Shown: positions 42,667-50,273 of the stretch, piece after piece
Layout: each line of letters begins with the position of its first letter
How positions within the stretch are numbered: position 1 is the first letter of the stretch
From: Muribaculaceae bacterium
GTDB lineage: Bacteria > Bacteroidota > Bacteroidia > Bacteroidales > Muribaculaceae
Direction of reading: 5' to 3'
DNA length: 50,712 nt
Assembly: GCA_017396945.1 (NCBI GenBank)
Contig: JAFQKI010000019.1
Span: 1 to 50,712, forward strand
Notes under the pieces: model-generated
What the model was told of the DNA's origin: nothing
The model's input: the letters and a program-made list of their open reading frames with translations, nothing else
Databases searched by the model: none
Made by a program: the position numbers and the translations under genes

Positions 42667-44522
42667 CAGAAGTTTTGCAAAATGTAAATTGCACGTGGAG
42701 CAAATGTCATCTCTTCGGTGATTATAATTGTCTTTCCTGAAAGTATGTCTTTTAACTCGGTACCTATTGGTAACACTTCGAGAGTGCGTTCCATTGACGT
42801 TGTGACAGAACTATCATTGCCATTCATCAACACATGGATCTCTTTGTCCCCGAGTTTGCGAGTATATGCATATATGCCGTTCTGAGGCATGAAGTGTTTT
42901 AATGTCCCGCGAGCGATAACTTCATTGGCTTCGCCACGACGCCAATTGAGCAGTTTTGATAAGAAATTGTATGCTTCGTTTTGCATTTCGGTACGTCCTA
43001 CGGCAGTAAACGCATTTGTAGTGTCTCCGGGAAAGCCACCGGGGAAATCGCAACGCACATATCCATCGCTACCCTCCTTTGATCCGCTCATGAGCAACTC
43101 CGTACCATAATAAATCTGAGGGATACCACGAGAAGTCAGTAAGAATGCCTGAGCTTGTTTCCAGCAACCAAGGTCTTTGGGTTGCTCAAGAAGGAAACGA
43201 TCAGTATCGTGGTTGTCTAAAAAAGTTAAAATTTTTTGTGGATCAGGGAATAAGTAGTCAAGTGCAAGATGATCATATATCGCATTAAGTCCTGTCCAAG
43301 GATTGGTTTGCTCGCTGAATGCTTTGCGTGCTGTTATAGATAACACGAAGTCCATGACGGTGGGTAGGTTGGAGTTCCCGCGTGTACACACTTTGCTGTC
43401 ACGTTGCCAAAACGCCTCACCCCCTTCTGTGCCATACCAACATTCGCCAACGATATTGTAGTTGGGGTATTCGCGTTCAACCGCTGCAATCCAATCAGCC
43501 ATTGGCTGAAAAGCAGCATAAGGGTGGGTGTCCATGCGTATTCCGTCAATTTTGGATGACTCAATCCACCAAATGGAGTTTTGGACGAGATATTTCATCA
43601 AGTGTGGGTTGTTTTGGTTTAGGTCGGGCATTGACTCAACAAACCACCCATCAACAGTGCGACTCAAATCATAGTCGCTGACATAGGGATCGTAAAGTGT
43701 TGACAAGCGATAATTGGTCTGTACATATCCGTCGGGGAAGTTAAACCAATTTTTTGACGGACGGTCGGTAAACCAGATGTGGTTACTCCCACAATGGTTG
43801 AAAATCATATCCATCACAACTTTGATATCTCTTTTGTGCGCCTCTGAGATGAGGTCGTTCCACTCTTGGTTAGAGCCAAATCGAGGGTCAATGTTGTAAT
43901 AATCGGTTGTTGCATATCCGTGATATGTGCCACCGGGCATATCATTAGTGAGCACAGGATTAACCCATATCGCAGTAACACCAAGAGAGTCAATGTAATC
44001 AAGGTGATTGAGAATGCCTTTTATGTCTCCGCCATGACGCGCATTGGGATCTTGGCGGTCAACCATAACGGAATTGTCAAAATGTGAGATGTTGTCGTTG
44101 GATTCATCTCCGTTGGCAAATCGGTCAGGCATTATAAGATAAAGCACATCACCGGCATCAAATCCTTTATAATCTTCGGGATTGCGGTCGCGAGCCTTTA
44201 GCTCATAGTCAATGGTCGTTTTCTTTTTGCCATGACTGAATACCAGTTTCATTGTGCCGGCGTTGGCTTCGTCTGAAATTTTGAAATAAAGGAATTGATA
44301 ATTGGGGCTTTCTAAGCGGGTAACATCAATAAGTTCAACCCCATTATATGGTTCAAGTTTAACTTCGGCATCACGAATATCCTTACCATAAATCATTACT
44401 TGCAAGGTGTCGTTTGACATATCAACCCACCAATAGGGAGGGTCGATAGTATTAATTGTAGGTTTTGCAGCCCAACTTGTAAAAGTGGAGAGCAATATCA
44501 ATAATAAGAAGTGTCGTTTCAT
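42666..44522 (-). CDS. GH13 alpha-amylase (SusA/neopullulanase-like)
   Basis: 618 aa with a signal peptide (MKRHFLLLILLSTFTSWA), an N-terminal beta-sandwich (about 20-120) and a GH13 barrel: DRFANGD, MDMIFNH, the nucleophile in IDGIRMDTHPY, the acid in IVGECWYGTEGG and FLDNHDTDRF. Length and architecture match periplasmic SusA-type enzymes that cut malto-oligosaccharides or pullulan. No susCD pair or Sus regulator is nearby; instead it is coupled on both sides (4-bp overlap with the peptidase gene, 1-bp with the phosphoesterase gene). Confidence 0.93.
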   Translation of the reverse strand: MKRHFLLLILLSTFTSWAAKPTINTIDPPYWWVDMSNDTLQVMIYGKDIRDAEVKLEPYNGVELIDVTRLESPNYQFLYFKISDEANAGTMKLVFSHGKKKTTIDYELKARDRNPEDYKGFDAGDVLYLIMPDRFANGDESNDNISHFDNSVMVDRQDPNARHGGDIKGILNHLDYIDSLGVTAIWVNPVLTNDMPGGTYHGYATTDYYNIDPRFGSNQEWNDLISEAHKRDIKVVMDMIFNHCGSNHIWFTDRPSKNWFNFPDGYVQTNYRLSTLYDPYVSDYDLSRTVDGWFVESMPDLNQNNPHLMKYLVQNSIWWIESSKIDGIRMDTHPYAAFQPMADWIAAVEREYPNYNIVGECWYGTEGGEAFWQRDSKVCTRGNSNLPTVMDFVLSITARKAFSEQTNPWTGLNAIYDHLALDYLFPDPQKILTFLDNHDTDRFLLEQPKDLGCWKQAQAFLLTSRGIPQIYYGTELLMSGSKEGSDGYVRCDFPGGFPGDTTNAFTAVGRTEMQNEAYNFLSKLLNWRRGEANEVIARGTLKHFMPQNGIYAYTRKLGDKEIHVLMNGNDSSVTTSMERTLEVLPIGTELKDILSGKTIIITEEMTFAPRAIYILQNF

Positions 44523-45721
44523 TTTACACCAATTTTAGATGCGATGCCTGATGGGATTGCTTCTTTGTTTACTAAAATGCTTACGGTTTTTGCGAGGAAA
44601 TAGGCTTCTGACACGTAGAAGTAACCGCCATAAACTTGGTTGGTGTCCCATGAGTTTTTCACTTTGTAGTAGCGATTGCCCTCCTGATCGGTAGCGATAC
44701 CGATGATAACCATCCCATGGTCGTCGGTGGTTTCAAGTCGGTCAAACATCTCTTGGCGAGATTCTTGTGTTACAGTGATTTCTTCGGTAGGTCCATTGAT
44801 GGCATACATTTCGTCTTCGCGGTCTTTATCGCTCAATGTTACCCAACGAGATAACTCTGTGCCGTCCATGTCGCTTTCGGTTTTTGCTTTTGGCATAAGA
44901 GCGTAGCCTTCGCGCCATTTGAAACCTTTTTCACTTACGTCGGCAGCCCATACCACGCTATATCCTTTTTCGATGGCATTGTCAACAATGGCTTTTAGCT
45001 CGTCGAGTTTTACGTTCTGATATTGTCCCCATAGCCAGTTGTCGGCAACTTCAAGTACAAATGGTTTGTAGAATGGGTGGTGGGTAAATGATGATACCGC
45101 GACATAGTCGTTCATATTAAGTCCAAGTGACTGAGCATAGGATTGTGGAGTGTAAGTTTTGCCATTGTAGGTGAAAGTTTCGGGAATGTCGCCGAAATAT
45201 GCGTCTAAGATACCTTCAAAACCTTTGCGCCAAGCGGTTGATAACTTTTTGTTGGGGTTGGAGTTGATAGTTCTCATATATGCACCCAACACACCGTGAA
45301 GTTCGCCATGATTATGCTTCTCCTCTCCATAGTTAAGACCATTATAAACCTCTTCAGGGATTGTGCCATATCGCTCCCACACGTATGGCACATCAAGAAT
45401 GCTTCCACCGGGGGAGAATTGGGTTGAGCCATACATGCGCACATAGCGGTCGGCTTTTTCAGTATAGCAATAGCGCACGGTAAACATTTCAGATAAGTCA
45501 AGTTCTTGACCTGTTTTGCGCAAAATTTCATCTTCGAAGAATGAAGTTCCGGCAAAACACCAGCATGTGCCTGACTTGTTTTGATCTTTAACAGAAGTAG
45601 TTTTTACAATTGTTACGTCGGTAAATGTAAATCCGGTACTATCGGAATCGGCGGTGTTGTTATCGGCAGAGGCTGATGTGGCAATACTCAAACCGATAAT
45701 TAATGATGCAAAATATCTCAT
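44519..45721 (-). CDS. Secreted C1B papain-family aminopeptidase (bleomycin-hydrolase/PepC-like)
   Basis: 400 aa. Signal peptide (MRYFASLIIGLSIATSASA) then a papain-fold peptidase: oxyanion Gln47 and catalytic Cys53 in DQNKSGTCWCFAGTSF, the His in TTDDHGMVIIG, and the Asn in VKNSWDTN. The layout with long insertions matches the C1B group, which trims residues from peptide N-termini. Cytosolic in most bacteria, but this one should reach the periplasm. First gene of the operon with GH13 and phosphoesterase; a strong promoter lies about 24 bp upstream. Confidence 0.92.
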   Translation of the reverse strand: MRYFASLIIGLSIATSASADNNTADSDSTGFTFTDVTIVKTTSVKDQNKSGTCWCFAGTSFFEDEILRKTGQELDLSEMFTVRYCYTEKADRYVRMYGSTQFSPGGSILDVPYVWERYGTIPEEVYNGLNYGEEKHNHGELHGVLGAYMRTINSNPNKKLSTAWRKGFEGILDAYFGDIPETFTYNGKTYTPQSYAQSLGLNMNDYVAVSSFTHHPFYKPFVLEVADNWLWGQYQNVKLDELKAIVDNAIEKGYSVVWAADVSEKGFKWREGYALMPKAKTESDMDGTELSRWVTLSDKDREDEMYAINGPTEEITVTQESRQEMFDRLETTDDHGMVIIGIATDQEGNRYYKVKNSWDTNQVYGGYFYVSEAYFLAKTVSILVNKEAIPSGIASKIGVK

Positions 45722-45744
45722 AAATTAAATGTTTTTGTTTTCTG

Positions 45745-45776
45745 CAAATGTAGCAAAAAATCACATAATTGTCAAA
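45745..45776 (-). promoter_or_regulatory. Promoter of the C1B peptidase-GH13-phosphoesterase operon
   Basis: Minus strand TTTG (45776-45773), 20 bp, TACATTTG (45752-45745), both perfect. Confidence 0.7.
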
Positions 45777-45807
45777 TCTTTGAACTAAGACATATTTATA
45801 ATTGTTT

Positions 45808-45815
45808 TAATTTTG
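45808..45815 (+). promoter_or_regulatory. Probable -7 box of the thioredoxin gene
   Basis: TAATTTTG, 18 bp before the ATG at 45833; the nearest TTTG upstream (45779-45782) is spaced 25 bp, too far for a good -33. Confidence 0.45.
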
Positions 45816-45832
45816 AAAACTTAAAACAAATT

Positions 45833-46141
45833 ATGATCATGAAAGATTTTGATAAAATCGTGAAAGAAACCCCATGTGTGTTGGTCGATTTTTTTGCCAG
45901 TTGGTGTGGTCCTTGTGCGGCTCAAAGTTCAATTTTGGAACATCTCAAGCCAGAATTGGATGGAAAAGTTACAATTCTAAAACTTGATATTGAAAAAAAT
46001 GAAACGTTGGCAGAGCAGTTTGATGTTCGCTCGATACCAACGCTATTGTTATTTAAAAATGGAAATCAGGTTTGGCGAAAGACTGGAGTTCAATCGGCAA
46101 AACAACTGCTTGCAGAAATCAATAAAGCGACAACAATTTAG
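45833..46141 (+). CDS. Thioredoxin
   Basis: 102 aa, a complete thioredoxin fold with the redox motif FFASWCGPCAAQSS (Cys25, Cys28) and the cis-Pro loop VRSIPTLLLFKNG. No signal peptide, so cytoplasmic disulfide reduction. The first ATG (45833) or the one two codons later (45839) could start it. Monocistronic; its stop is 8 bp from the stop of the convergent transporter gene with no terminator hairpin between. Confidence 0.93.
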   Translation: MIMKDFDKIVKETPCVLVDFFASWCGPCAAQSSILEHLKPELDGKVTILKLDIEKNETLAEQFDVRSIPTLLLFKNGNQVWRKTGVQSAKQLLAEINKATTI

Positions 46142-46149
46142 TCTCTTAA

Positions 46150-47802
46150 CTACATGAAACTCAATACAAGCACTTGTGCGGCGACAACTCGCAGGAACAT
46201 AGTCAATGGATATACGGTTGAATATGCGACTGCGGGGGCATCGTTGCCGGTGCTGTTGTTGGCATAGGCGAGAGCCGGAGGATCGGTACAACCACCCGAC
46301 ATAAGGCCCATTATGGTCAAGAAATTGATCTTGAAACATGCACGAGCGATAGTGCCTACAATAATCAATGGTATTACGGTAATCATAAAGCCCCAAACTA
46401 CCCACCACATACCGGTGGTGTTAAACACGGTGTCGGCAAATCCGGCTCCCGAAGATATTCCCACCGAGGCAAGGAATAGGCAGATGCCGAGTTCGCGCAT
46501 CAACAATGATGCCGATGATGATGTGTAGGTAATGAGCTTAAATTTGTAGCCGAAGCGGCTGAGTAATATCGCAACTACAAGAGGTCCCCCTGCAAGACCG
46601 AGCTTCATGCCAAAGCCTACGTTGATAGAGCCGAGTATGATGCCAAACAAAATGCCGACGAATATCGTAATGAGGTTTGGTTCGTTAAGGCGTTTCATTG
46701 AGTTGCCGAGTTTAGTGGCGAGTCGTTCAATGTCTTCGGGGTTTCCTACTACAGTGATGCGGTCACCCATTTGTAGTCGTAAGTTGGGCGAAGCAAGCAG
46801 GTCAACTCCGGCGCGATTAACGCGAGTGGCATTTAGTTTGTATCCCATGCGCAAACGAAGAGAACCGATTGCGGCGCCGTTATATTCACTTCTGGTGACA
46901 AGGATGCGTCGGGACACGACCGGACTTTGTTGGGCATTCCAGTTCATTTCAATCTCAGGACCTAATACTGCTTTAAGTCTCTCTTCGTCTTGAGCTGACA
47001 TCACGATGTATAATTTATCGCCAAGTTGTAACGACGTTTCGGCTTTTGGGATGATGACTTTGCCGTCTTCATGCATCAAGCGAGATACAACAAAATTGCA
47101 TTGAATAATGTCATGTAATTCTTTAAGGGTTTTGCCTACGATGAGATTATTTGTAATTTGGAATGTTACGATATGAGGCTTCAATTGGCTGTTTTCCTGT
47201 TCGTCTTCAATCTCTTTAATCTCTTTATCTACTTTAATGCGGAATATCGCTTTGATAATAAGCATTGAGAGTATGATGCCGACAACGCCGAGAGGATAAG
47301 CAGCGGCATATCCCATTGCCATGGTATCGGCTTGCTCGGGTGACGTTGATTGTTGTGCTGCGGCAAGCCCCGGAGTATTGGTAATTGCTCCCGACATTAC
47401 TCCGACAAGTGCTTCGATTGGCGTTTCTCCGGCTTCAATAAAAAATATGGTCAAAACGATTAACACATTCAGAACAATTCCAAGAACGGCAAGTCCATTT
47501 AACGTCATGCCACCCTTCTTGAATGAGGCAAAAAAACCCGGACCGACTTGGAGACCGATGGAGAAAATAAACAGAATGAGACCAAATTCACGAACAAAAT
47601 GTAAAACATCATGATCAACCGTGTAGCCAAAATGTCCCATTAAAATGCCCACAAAAAGCACAAATGTTACACCTAATGAAACACCAAATAGTTTCATTTT
47701 TCCTAAATATACACCTAATGCTACTACAAATGAGTATAACACCAATGTGTTTGCCAATGAGGGATTATTGGTTGGACATAGCAGATTTTCAATCCATTCC
47801 AT
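46150..47802 (-). CDS. AspT/YidE/YbjL-family putative transporter with RCK_C domains
   Basis: 550 aa. Two blocks of membrane helices (about 15-185 and 375-550), each with the AspT/YidE duplication pattern (LGLILFIFSIGLQVGPGFF; LGICLFLASVGISSGAGF) and the matching Gly/Pro loops SGAITNTPGLAAA and SGGCTDPPALAYA. Between them are two TrkA-C/RCK_C ligand-binding domains (KTLKELHDIIQCNFVVSRLMHEDG, GDRITVVGNPEDIERLA). The family contains the aspartate:alanine exchanger of lactobacilli; the substrate here is unknown. A TAACTTTG box lies upstream at 47859-47866. Confidence 0.9.
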   Translation of the reverse strand: MEWIENLLCPTNNPSLANTLVLYSFVVALGVYLGKMKLFGVSLGVTFVLFVGILMGHFGYTVDHDVLHFVREFGLILFIFSIGLQVGPGFFASFKKGGMTLNGLAVLGIVLNVLIVLTIFFIEAGETPIEALVGVMSGAITNTPGLAAAQQSTSPEQADTMAMGYAAAYPLGVVGIILSMLIIKAIFRIKVDKEIKEIEDEQENSQLKPHIVTFQITNNLIVGKTLKELHDIIQCNFVVSRLMHEDGKVIIPKAETSLQLGDKLYIVMSAQDEERLKAVLGPEIEMNWNAQQSPVVSRRILVTRSEYNGAAIGSLRLRMGYKLNATRVNRAGVDLLASPNLRLQMGDRITVVGNPEDIERLATKLGNSMKRLNEPNLITIFVGILFGIILGSINVGFGMKLGLAGGPLVVAILLSRFGYKFKLITYTSSSASLLMRELGICLFLASVGISSGAGFADTVFNTTGMWWVVWGFMITVIPLIIVGTIARACFKINFLTIMGLMSGGCTDPPALAYANNSTGNDAPAVAYSTVYPLTMFLRVVAAQVLVLSFM

Positions 47803-47858
47803 ATATTGCTATTGTCAATTATTGGGATTAATCAAGAAGAATACGAAAAAATCGAGTG

Positions 47859-47866
47859 CAAAGTTA
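47859..47866 (-). promoter_or_regulatory. Probable -7 box of the AspT-like gene
   Basis: Minus-strand TAACTTTG, about 57 bp before the ATG; the only TTG upstream (47885-47883) is spaced 16 bp, so the -33 is weak. Confidence 0.45.
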
Positions 47867-47936
47867 CAACTTTTTCGCTAAACAAGAGGGTGTCTCAGTA
47901 TAAAAAATGAGTTTCAATAAAAACAATAGATATTAA

Positions 47937-47968
47937 TTTGTCAATATATGTAATTATGGTTAAATTTG
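47937..47968 (+). promoter_or_regulatory. Promoter of dapA
   Basis: TTTG (47937-47940), 20 bp, TAAATTTG (47961-47968); leader about 40 nt. Confidence 0.7.
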
Positions 47969-48013
47969 CGGTCTGAAATAATCGTAAACATAGTATAGAA
48001 GACGGTTTTTTAT

Positions 48014-48895
48014 ATGGCTATCAATCTCAAAGGTATGGGTGTGGCATTAATAACACCCTTCAAACAAGATAAATCAATAGACTTTGACGCGCTCGCCCGC
48101 TTGCTTGAGTATCAGATAAAAAGTGGCGTGGATTATTTGGTCGTGCTTGGTACGACTGCCGAAACTGCAACTTTAACTACTGCCGAGAAACAACAGGTGA
48201 AGCAGTTTATTGTTGAACGTGTGGCCGGCAGGGTTCCTCTTGTTATCGGGATTGGTGGGAATAATACGATGGCATTGGTTGAAGAGTTGCAAACGTCTGA
48301 TTTGACTCCGTTCAGCGCAGTGCTTTCAGTAGTCCCTTATTATAATAAACCCTCACAAGAAGGTATTTACCAACATTATAGCGCAATCGCAAAGGCTTCG
48401 CCCATTCCGGTGATTTTATATAATGTGCCGGGACGCACCGGGGTTAATATGACTGCAGAGACGACGTTACGTCTTGCTCGTGAACACTCAAATATCGTTG
48501 GCATCAAAGAGGCGTCAGGCAATATCACGCAGATGGATGATATTATTAAAAACAAGCACGAGGACTTTATGGTTATTTCGGGTGATGACGGTATCACGTT
48601 CCCGCTAATCACACTTGGAGCAGTCGGCGTAATCTCGGTTATCGGTAATGCGTTTCCAAAGGAATTTGCCAAAATGGTGAGATTGGCTCTTAATGGCGAT
48701 TTTGAAAAGTCATTGTTGATACATCACCGATTTACCGAATTGTTCAGTCTATTGTTTGTCGATGGCAACCCGGCCGGTGTGAAATGCTTGCTCAACGCAA
48801 TGGGGTATATCGAAAATGAATTGCGTCTGCCTCTCGTGCCAACACGCATTACTACCTACGAGAAAATACGCCAAGTGCTCGACAGCTTGAATTAA
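48014..48895 (+). CDS. dapA: 4-hydroxy-tetrahydrodipicolinate synthase
   Basis: 293 aa TIM barrel, first committed step of lysine/diaminopimelate synthesis: condensation of pyruvate with aspartate semialdehyde. Schiff-base Lys165 in GIKEASG, Tyr136 in LYNVPGRTG, GTTAETATL for pyruvate binding and SVVPYYNKPSQEG are all in place. Length is standard. Alone in its transcription unit; tRNA-Arg follows with its own promoter. Confidence 0.96.
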   Translation: MAINLKGMGVALITPFKQDKSIDFDALARLLEYQIKSGVDYLVVLGTTAETATLTTAEKQQVKQFIVERVAGRVPLVIGIGGNNTMALVEELQTSDLTPFSAVLSVVPYYNKPSQEGIYQHYSAIAKASPIPVILYNVPGRTGVNMTAETTLRLAREHSNIVGIKEASGNITQMDDIIKNKHEDFMVISGDDGITFPLITLGAVGVISVIGNAFPKEFAKMVRLALNGDFEKSLLIHHRFTELFSLLFVDGNPAGVKCLLNAMGYIENELRLPLVPTRITTYEKIRQVLDSLN

Positions 48896-48898
48896 AAT

Positions 48899-48929
48899 TT
48901 TGCAAAGTCACCGAAAATAACTAACTTTG
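48899..48929 (+). promoter_or_regulatory. Promoter of tRNA-Arg
   Basis: TTTG (48899-48902), exactly 19 bp, TAACTTTG (48922-48929), starting 3 bp after the dapA stop. Confidence 0.75.
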
Positions 48930-48981
48930 CACCACCAATAACATAACGATTGATTTATCGCAAGGTAAATCAAGGAAAGAT

Positions 48982-49055
48982 GGTCCAGTAGCTCAGCTGG
49001 ATAGAGCAACAGCCTTCTAAGCTGTGGGTCGTGGGTTCGAATCCCGCCTGGATCA
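48982..49055 (+). tRNA. tRNA-Arg (anticodon TCT)
   Basis: 74-nt cloverleaf. Acceptor GGTCCAG pairs with CTGGATC (one G-T pair), the D-loop AGCTCAGCTGGATAGAGC is normal, the anticodon arm ACAGC-CTTCTAA-GCTGT exposes TCT, and the T-arm GTGGGTTCGAATCCCGC is canonical. Discriminator A at 49055; CCA is not encoded. It reads AGA (and probably AGG) codons. Confidence 0.96.
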
Positions 49056-49071
49056 CTCAAAAAACAGAACG

Positions 49072-49100
49072 TAGCCACCTTAACGGGTGGCTATTTCGAT
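49072..49100 (+). terminator. Terminator of tRNA-Arg
   Basis: 8-bp stem (49072-49079 with 49086-49093, 6-nt loop), followed by TTTCGATTTT. Confidence 0.75.
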
Positions 49101-49117
49101 TTTGATGCAAAATTTGA

Positions 49118-49149
49118 TTTGGTGATATTGATAAAAATCTGTAATTTTG
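49118..49149 (+). promoter_or_regulatory. Promoter of the structured RNA
   Basis: TTTG (49118-49121), 20 bp, TAATTTTG (49142-49149), both boxes perfect; start expected near 49155. No ORF longer than a few codons follows on this strand before 49499. Confidence 0.75.
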
Positions 49150-49155
49150 TCATTG

Positions 49156-49447
49156 CTCAGTAGCCCGGTGGGGCATGTGGGCTTTTGTTTAAAATAAAAG
49201 GCGTTTATTGGACGCTTTCTTCTGGTCTCAGAAACTTCGCAAACTTTTGAACCTATCGGAAGAAGTGGCAACATAGACGCTCATGGTGATGTTTTATATG
49301 TCGCTCGTTTCCATGTAACCAATGGAGACAAGAGATGTAATATACATCATGGCGTGGGCTGGCTGAGTTGCTTATCTTGATAGGTGGGCAATGCGAAGGC
49401 CCTGAGACCGGGATAGGCAGAAAATACAGACTCCCATGCCTTTTTTT
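49156..49447 (+). ncRNA. Candidate large structured non-coding RNA
   Basis: About 290 nt between a perfect promoter and a T7 run (49441-49447), with no coding sequence. Helices found by eye: P1 49172-49181/49432-49440; hairpin 49197-49204/49212-49218; long-range P2 49220-49231/49402-49413 (12 bp including two G-T pairs); 49234-49238/49262-49266; a long imperfect hairpin 49287-49350 with apical pairs 49311-49314/49322-49325; and 49368-49377/49382-49391. All are nested, giving a multibranched fold closed near its ends. SRP RNA is elsewhere in the window, and the RNase P (GAGGAAAGTCC) and tmRNA (tRNA-like ends) signatures are missing. 6S RNA or the Bacteroidales-1 motif are possible identities; I cannot confirm either. 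Confidence 0.6.
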
Positions 49448-49498
49448 GTATTATTTTGAGCCTAAATCCGGGGAGGCTATAAGGGGTGTAAAATTTTT

Positions 49499-50182
49499 AT
49501 GATCAAAAAAATGTTGAAAATCCCATGCGCATTAACGGAGATGGCGTACGGTGTGCTTATTGTAATTGTTGCTTTTTATTCATCATGCTCTTCGGAAAAT
49601 AAAAAAGAAGAAGTTTCGCCCAAAGTAACTATTGAAAAGACTGTTGCAGATTACTTAAAGAACCAAATGAAAAATCCTGATTCATTTAAAATTGAATCGA
49701 TAGAAATTAGAAAGGACACATTGCCACCATATTTAACGGATGAAATGTTATCAATTGCTGAAGATTTTAATGAAGCAGTTGACGAAGTTGATCGATATAA
49801 AGATCGTAGTTATCTTTGGGCGGAAGAAAAATTAGAGGCAAGTATTAATTTTAGGACTCAGACGGAGATACTTAAATCGGCTTATTCTGTCGCAATGGAG
49901 TCGGGAGAAAGTGTTGTGGAATATGTAGCGTATGTAAAATATTCTGGGACAAACGCAATGGGTGGAACCGTTTCAAATAGAGCGATTGTTATAGTTGACA
50001 TTGATAGCCCTAATAATGTCTTAGGTTCATTCTCGGTAGATGAAGATTTTATAATGCAGATTTACGCTATAAAATTGGTTGGAACAGATTTTAAATTTGA
50101 ACTAAAACAAAATCGGTATGGTAAATACGAAACAGATGGGCTACCCTATATCGAGCAATTCATTTTTGGTGGAGCAATTTAG
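49499..50182 (+). CDS. Unrecognised putative lipoprotein, 227 aa
   Basis: No family recognised. The N-terminus is hydrophobic with a Cys at 30 (AFYSSCSSENKKEE), which looks like a lipoprotein signal; ATGs at codons 5 and 15 are alternative starts. The mature part is acidic and mixed alpha/beta: a helix KTVADYLKNQMKNPDSFKIESIEI, a charged EDFNEAVDEVDRYKDR region, then strands (EYVAYVKYSGTNAMGGTVSNRAIVIVDI). The DYLKNQMKNPDSF motif resembles small domains that begin bacterial periplasmic proteins of unknown role. It is visibly A+T-richer than the surrounding core genes, lies between the structured RNA and a terminator, and may be an accessory gene. Confidence 0.7.
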   Translation: MIKKMLKIPCALTEMAYGVLIVIVAFYSSCSSENKKEEVSPKVTIEKTVADYLKNQMKNPDSFKIESIEIRKDTLPPYLTDEMLSIAEDFNEAVDEVDRYKDRSYLWAEEKLEASINFRTQTEILKSAYSVAMESGESVVEYVAYVKYSGTNAMGGTVSNRAIVIVDIDSPNNVLGSFSVDEDFIMQIYAIKLVGTDFKFELKQNRYGKYETDGLPYIEQFIFGGAI

Positions 50183-50210
50183 TTTTGTATTAGATTTGGT
50201 TGAATGAAAT

Positions 50211-50255
50211 AACGACAAACGGCATCAGTGGGTTGCACTGATGCCGTTTGTCGTT
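50211..50255. terminator. Bidirectional terminator
   Basis: 20-bp perfect stem (50211-50230 with 50236-50255, 5-nt loop) between the convergent lipoprotein and ettA genes. Confidence 0.9.
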
Positions 50256-50273
50256 TATGCGTTAGATCGGGGA

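Noticed and set aside
49080-49274. 64-codon open frame on the minus strand
   Set aside because: It lies antisense across the tRNA terminator, the RNA promoter and the 5' half of the structured RNA; no homology or initiation context.
49351-49440. TPP- or cobalamin-riboswitch-like pieces (CTGAGA, GGATA) in front of the lipoprotein gene
   Set aside because: The remaining conserved core of either riboswitch is absent, and CTGAGA is part of a long-range helix of the structured RNA.
49156-49447. RNase P RNA or tmRNA as identity of the structured RNA
   Set aside because: No GAGGAAAGTCC/ACAGAA core pair for RNase P, no tRNA-like ends or tag-peptide frame for tmRNA.
48982-50182. Integrated element at tRNA-Arg
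   Set aside because: No integrase, no duplication of the tRNA 3' end and no mobile genes were found.
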